DNA of 7,344 nt from Actinomycetota bacterium (lineage in GTDB: Bacteria > Actinomycetota > Humimicrobiia > Humimicrobiales > Humimicrobiaceae). Shown piece by piece: positions 5,327-7,344 of the stretch (position 1 is its first letter; each line of letters begins with the position of its first letter). The stretch is from positions 1 through 7,344 of the forward strand of contig JAQUMQ010000064.1 in assembly GCA_028718045.1 (NCBI GenBank), in the 5' to 3' direction. Position numbers and translations under genes: made by a program. Below the pieces are notes generated by a model, which saw only the letters and a program-made list of their open reading frames with translations, searched no databases and was not told the DNA's origin.

Positions 5327-7344
5327 AACCTAAAGTAGAAGAAGAAAACGTAATCTATGATATTTATAAAAATTTTATCGACATTAAGAATGAATACAGA
5401 CCCGTAAATTTTTGGGGTTGGAACGATTTGATAAATAAGGATAAAGTCAAAAAACAAGTAGGATACTTTAAAGAAGCAGGAGCAGGCGGGTTTTTTATCC
5501 ATGCAAGAAGCGGATTGAAAACCGCTTACTTATCAGACGAATGGATAAAAAACGTTAAAATTGCAACTCAAGAAGCTAAAAAATTCGGAATAAAGTGTTG
5601 GTTGTATGATGAATATAATTTTCCCAGCGGCTATGCGGGAGGCAAAGTGCCGGCTTTAGGGGAAAAATACTGGCAAAAAGCTCTTACTTTTAGTGTATCG
5701 AAAAGGAAAGAAGAATTTGCTGATTTGATTTCGGCTTATTCAATGACGAGAGGAAAAGTATCGGTGAATTTAATTGTAAATCCAATTTTTGCAGATAGGA
5801 ATAATTATATTTTTAAAAAAATTCCCGAAGCCGATATCAAGCAAGAAATCAATAATGGCAATGATATAGTTTATTTGTTTGTAGAAAAAGCAAAAACCGG
5901 AAGCAAATATTTTAATGGTTATTGCTATGTTGATATTCTGAACAAAAAAACGGTAGATGCATTTCTCCGATATACTCATGAGAAATATTACAATAATTTC
6001 AAAAATGAATTTGGTGAAACTATTCCGGGGATATTTACAGATGAACCAAGCATTCTTTACTACCCGGATTTTCCTGAAAATTCTTTGCCTTGGTCTGATG
6101 ACCTGCTAAGTCTTTTTGAAAAAAGAAATGGTTATAAGTTGGAAGATAATTTGATTTATTTATTTTTTAATATCAAAGGATATGAAAAAATTCGCTTTGA
6201 CTATTGGAGACTGATATCGGATATGTTTTTAAATAATTATACAAAAAATATTTATAGCTGGTGCAAAAATCATAGTCTTTTATTTACCGGTCACTTTATG
6301 TATGAGGAAGATCTTGTCGAACAAGTTAAGTGGAGTGGTTCGGTTATGCCGCATTATGAATATATGGACATTCCAGCTGTTGACAAACTTTTTAGAACCA
6401 TTGAAAATCCGATAACCATAAAACAAGTATCAAGCGTTGCTAATCAGTTGGGTAAAAATAGAATTGGATCTGAAGTATTTGGCGCCTCAGGACAATCGTT
6501 AAGTTTCGAAGATATGAAGTGGATAGCTGATTGGCAGGCTGCTCTTGGAATTAATATGCTAATACCCCATATAAGTATGTACTCTATTTATGGTTCGAGG
6601 AAAAAGGATTATCCTCCAAACATATTTTTCCAACAACCATGGTGGAAATATACAGACTATATTTTCGATTATTTTTCAAGGCTTAGTTATGTTTTAAGTT
6701 TGGGTCAGTATGATACAAAAATATTAGTTATCAATCCAATTTCAAGCATTTGGGCCAGCTATTCTCCGATAGAAGAAAAATTTTCAAAGGAGATTAATGG
6801 CTATTTTGAGCTTTTAATAAAAGAACTACTGGAAAATCAAATATGTTTTGATCTTGGGGATGAAGAAATAATGTTAAGACATTCGGAGATCAAGAAAGAT
6901 AAATTGATTATTGGTAAGTCCGAATACAATACTGTAATTATACCACCGTCTATAAACATTTATGGAAGTACATTAGATATCATAAGCAATTTTTTGAAAA
7001 ATGGTGGCAAGTTGATCTCAGTTAAACCTTTGCCATACATGGTTAATGGCATAGCCAACAAAAAGGTGGAAGACGTCTTGGTAAATGGGGTAGTTTTAGA
7101 TTTATTTGGAAAATTAAAGAAGGGCAATTATTATAAAAAATTTGATAATAATCTTTTAGATTTTCTTGGATTCGATTCTGAAAATCATTTTAATATTACC
7201 GATAAGTCCGGAAATTCTATTAGTGATATTTATCTTCACCAAAGATCTTGCAAAGGTTTTAAAATATTTTTTTTAACGAATATAAGCAGAAACAAAAAAT
7301 ATGAATCCAATATAAGTATGCCTGGAGATGGAGATATCGAAATT
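5323..7344 (+). CDS. Cytoplasmic glycoside hydrolase, GH106-like (putative alpha-L-rhamnosidase), cut by the window edge
   Basis: The ATG overlaps the permease stop (ATGA), so it is translationally coupled. The frame stays open for 674 codons to the right edge; the C-terminus is missing. It starts without a signal peptide, so it should act inside the cell on imported oligosaccharide. Motifs of the (beta/alpha)8 barrel are RPVNFWGWN (26-34), AGGFFIHARSGLKTAYLSDEW (54-74), LYDEYNFPSGYAGG (94-107), GIFTDEPS (236-243), FTGHF (321-325) and SEVFGASGQ (383-391). Asp96/Glu97, Glu241 and Glu384 are the best acidic candidates for catalysis or substrate contact. Residues about 460-600 (ILVINPIS, YNTVIIPPS, FLKNGGKLI) look like the Rossmann-like domain that follows the barrel in GH42 and related enzymes. 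A C-terminal jelly-roll domain would be expected beyond the edge. The family match is from memory of such motifs. Rhamnosidase activity is an inference, and a different deoxy- or hexosidase is possible. Confidence 0.85.
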   Translation, partial: MKPKVEEENVIYDIYKNFIDIKNEYRPVNFWGWNDLINKDKVKKQVGYFKEAGAGGFFIHARSGLKTAYLSDEWIKNVKIATQEAKKFGIKCWLYDEYNFPSGYAGGKVPALGEKYWQKALTFSVSKRKEEFADLISAYSMTRGKVSVNLIVNPIFADRNNYIFKKIPEADIKQEINNGNDIVYLFVEKAKTGSKYFNGYCYVDILNKKTVDAFLRYTHEKYYNNFKNEFGETIPGIFTDEPSILYYPDFPENSLPWSDDLLSLFEKRNGYKLEDNLIYLFFNIKGYEKIRFDYWRLISDMFLNNYTKNIYSWCKNHSLLFTGHFMYEEDLVEQVKWSGSVMPHYEYMDIPAVDKLFRTIENPITIKQVSSVANQLGKNRIGSEVFGASGQSLSFEDMKWIADWQAALGINMLIPHISMYSIYGSRKKDYPPNIFFQQPWWKYTDYIFDYFSRLSYVLSLGQYDTKILVINPISSIWASYSPIEEKFSKEINGYFELLIKELLENQICFDLGDEEIMLRHSEIKKDKLIIGKSEYNTVIIPPSINIYGSTLDIISNFLKNGGKLISVKPLPYMVNGIANKKVEDVLVNGVVLDLFGKLKKGNYYKKFDNNLLDFLGFDSENHFNITDKSGNSISDIYLHQRSCKGFKIFFLTNISRNKKYESNISMPGDGDIEI

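Noticed and set aside
5770..5979. Minus-strand frame of 69 codons inside the hydrolase gene
   Set aside because: It is rich in Ile, Phe and Asn, as expected from antisense of AT-rich coding DNA, and has no ribosome site or family motif.

Overview
The window is a low-GC bacterial sequence with strong AAGGAGG-type Shine-Dalgarno (SD) sites. It holds one recognisable functional unit, a sugar-uptake and glycoside-degradation operon on the + strand, preceded by a degraded or poorly coding stretch. Base composition, SD use, the LacI/CUT1 gene set and a Thr-rich lipoprotein linker fit an anaerobic saccharolytic bacterium (Bacillota-like or another low-GC phylum known mainly from metagenomes). I cannot name the phylum from the sequence.

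Layout. Positions 1-445 hold the possible last codons of an upstream gene, then a small hypothetical gene of about 129 residues that is split by an apparent one-base deletion near 123-128. Positions 446-967 contain no convincing gene. They hold two small hairpins, a minus-strand relic-like reading frame and a C9A7 homopolymer. Positions 968-1069 form a control region with a promoter candidate and two copies of a LacI-type palindrome.

The operon starts with a LacI-family repressor (1070-2080). By homology its start codon is ATA, because no ATG, GTG or TTG lies in frame between the upstream stop and the helix-turn-helix. A third copy of the palindrome (2101-2114) lies before a substrate-binding lipoprotein (2187-3497). 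A strong 15-bp stem-loop follows it. Then come two CUT1-type membrane permeases (3604-4497 and about 4487-5326) and a large cytoplasmic glycoside hydrolase (5323 to beyond the right edge), joined by short overlaps.

How it works, by inference. The lipoprotein captures an oligosaccharide outside the membrane and the two permeases import it. The hydrolase, whose motifs resemble a GH106-like (putative alpha-L-rhamnosidase) family, cleaves it inside the cell. The LacI protein probably represses its own gene and the transport operon through the three matching operators. No ABC ATPase is encoded here, so the importer presumably uses a shared MsmK/UgpC-type ATPase from elsewhere. I see no defence system, mobile element, CRISPR array or RNA gene. 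The points most worth checking are the ATA start, the operator triplet, and the 10-base perfect anti-SD match upstream of the lipoprotein gene that leads only a ten-codon frame.
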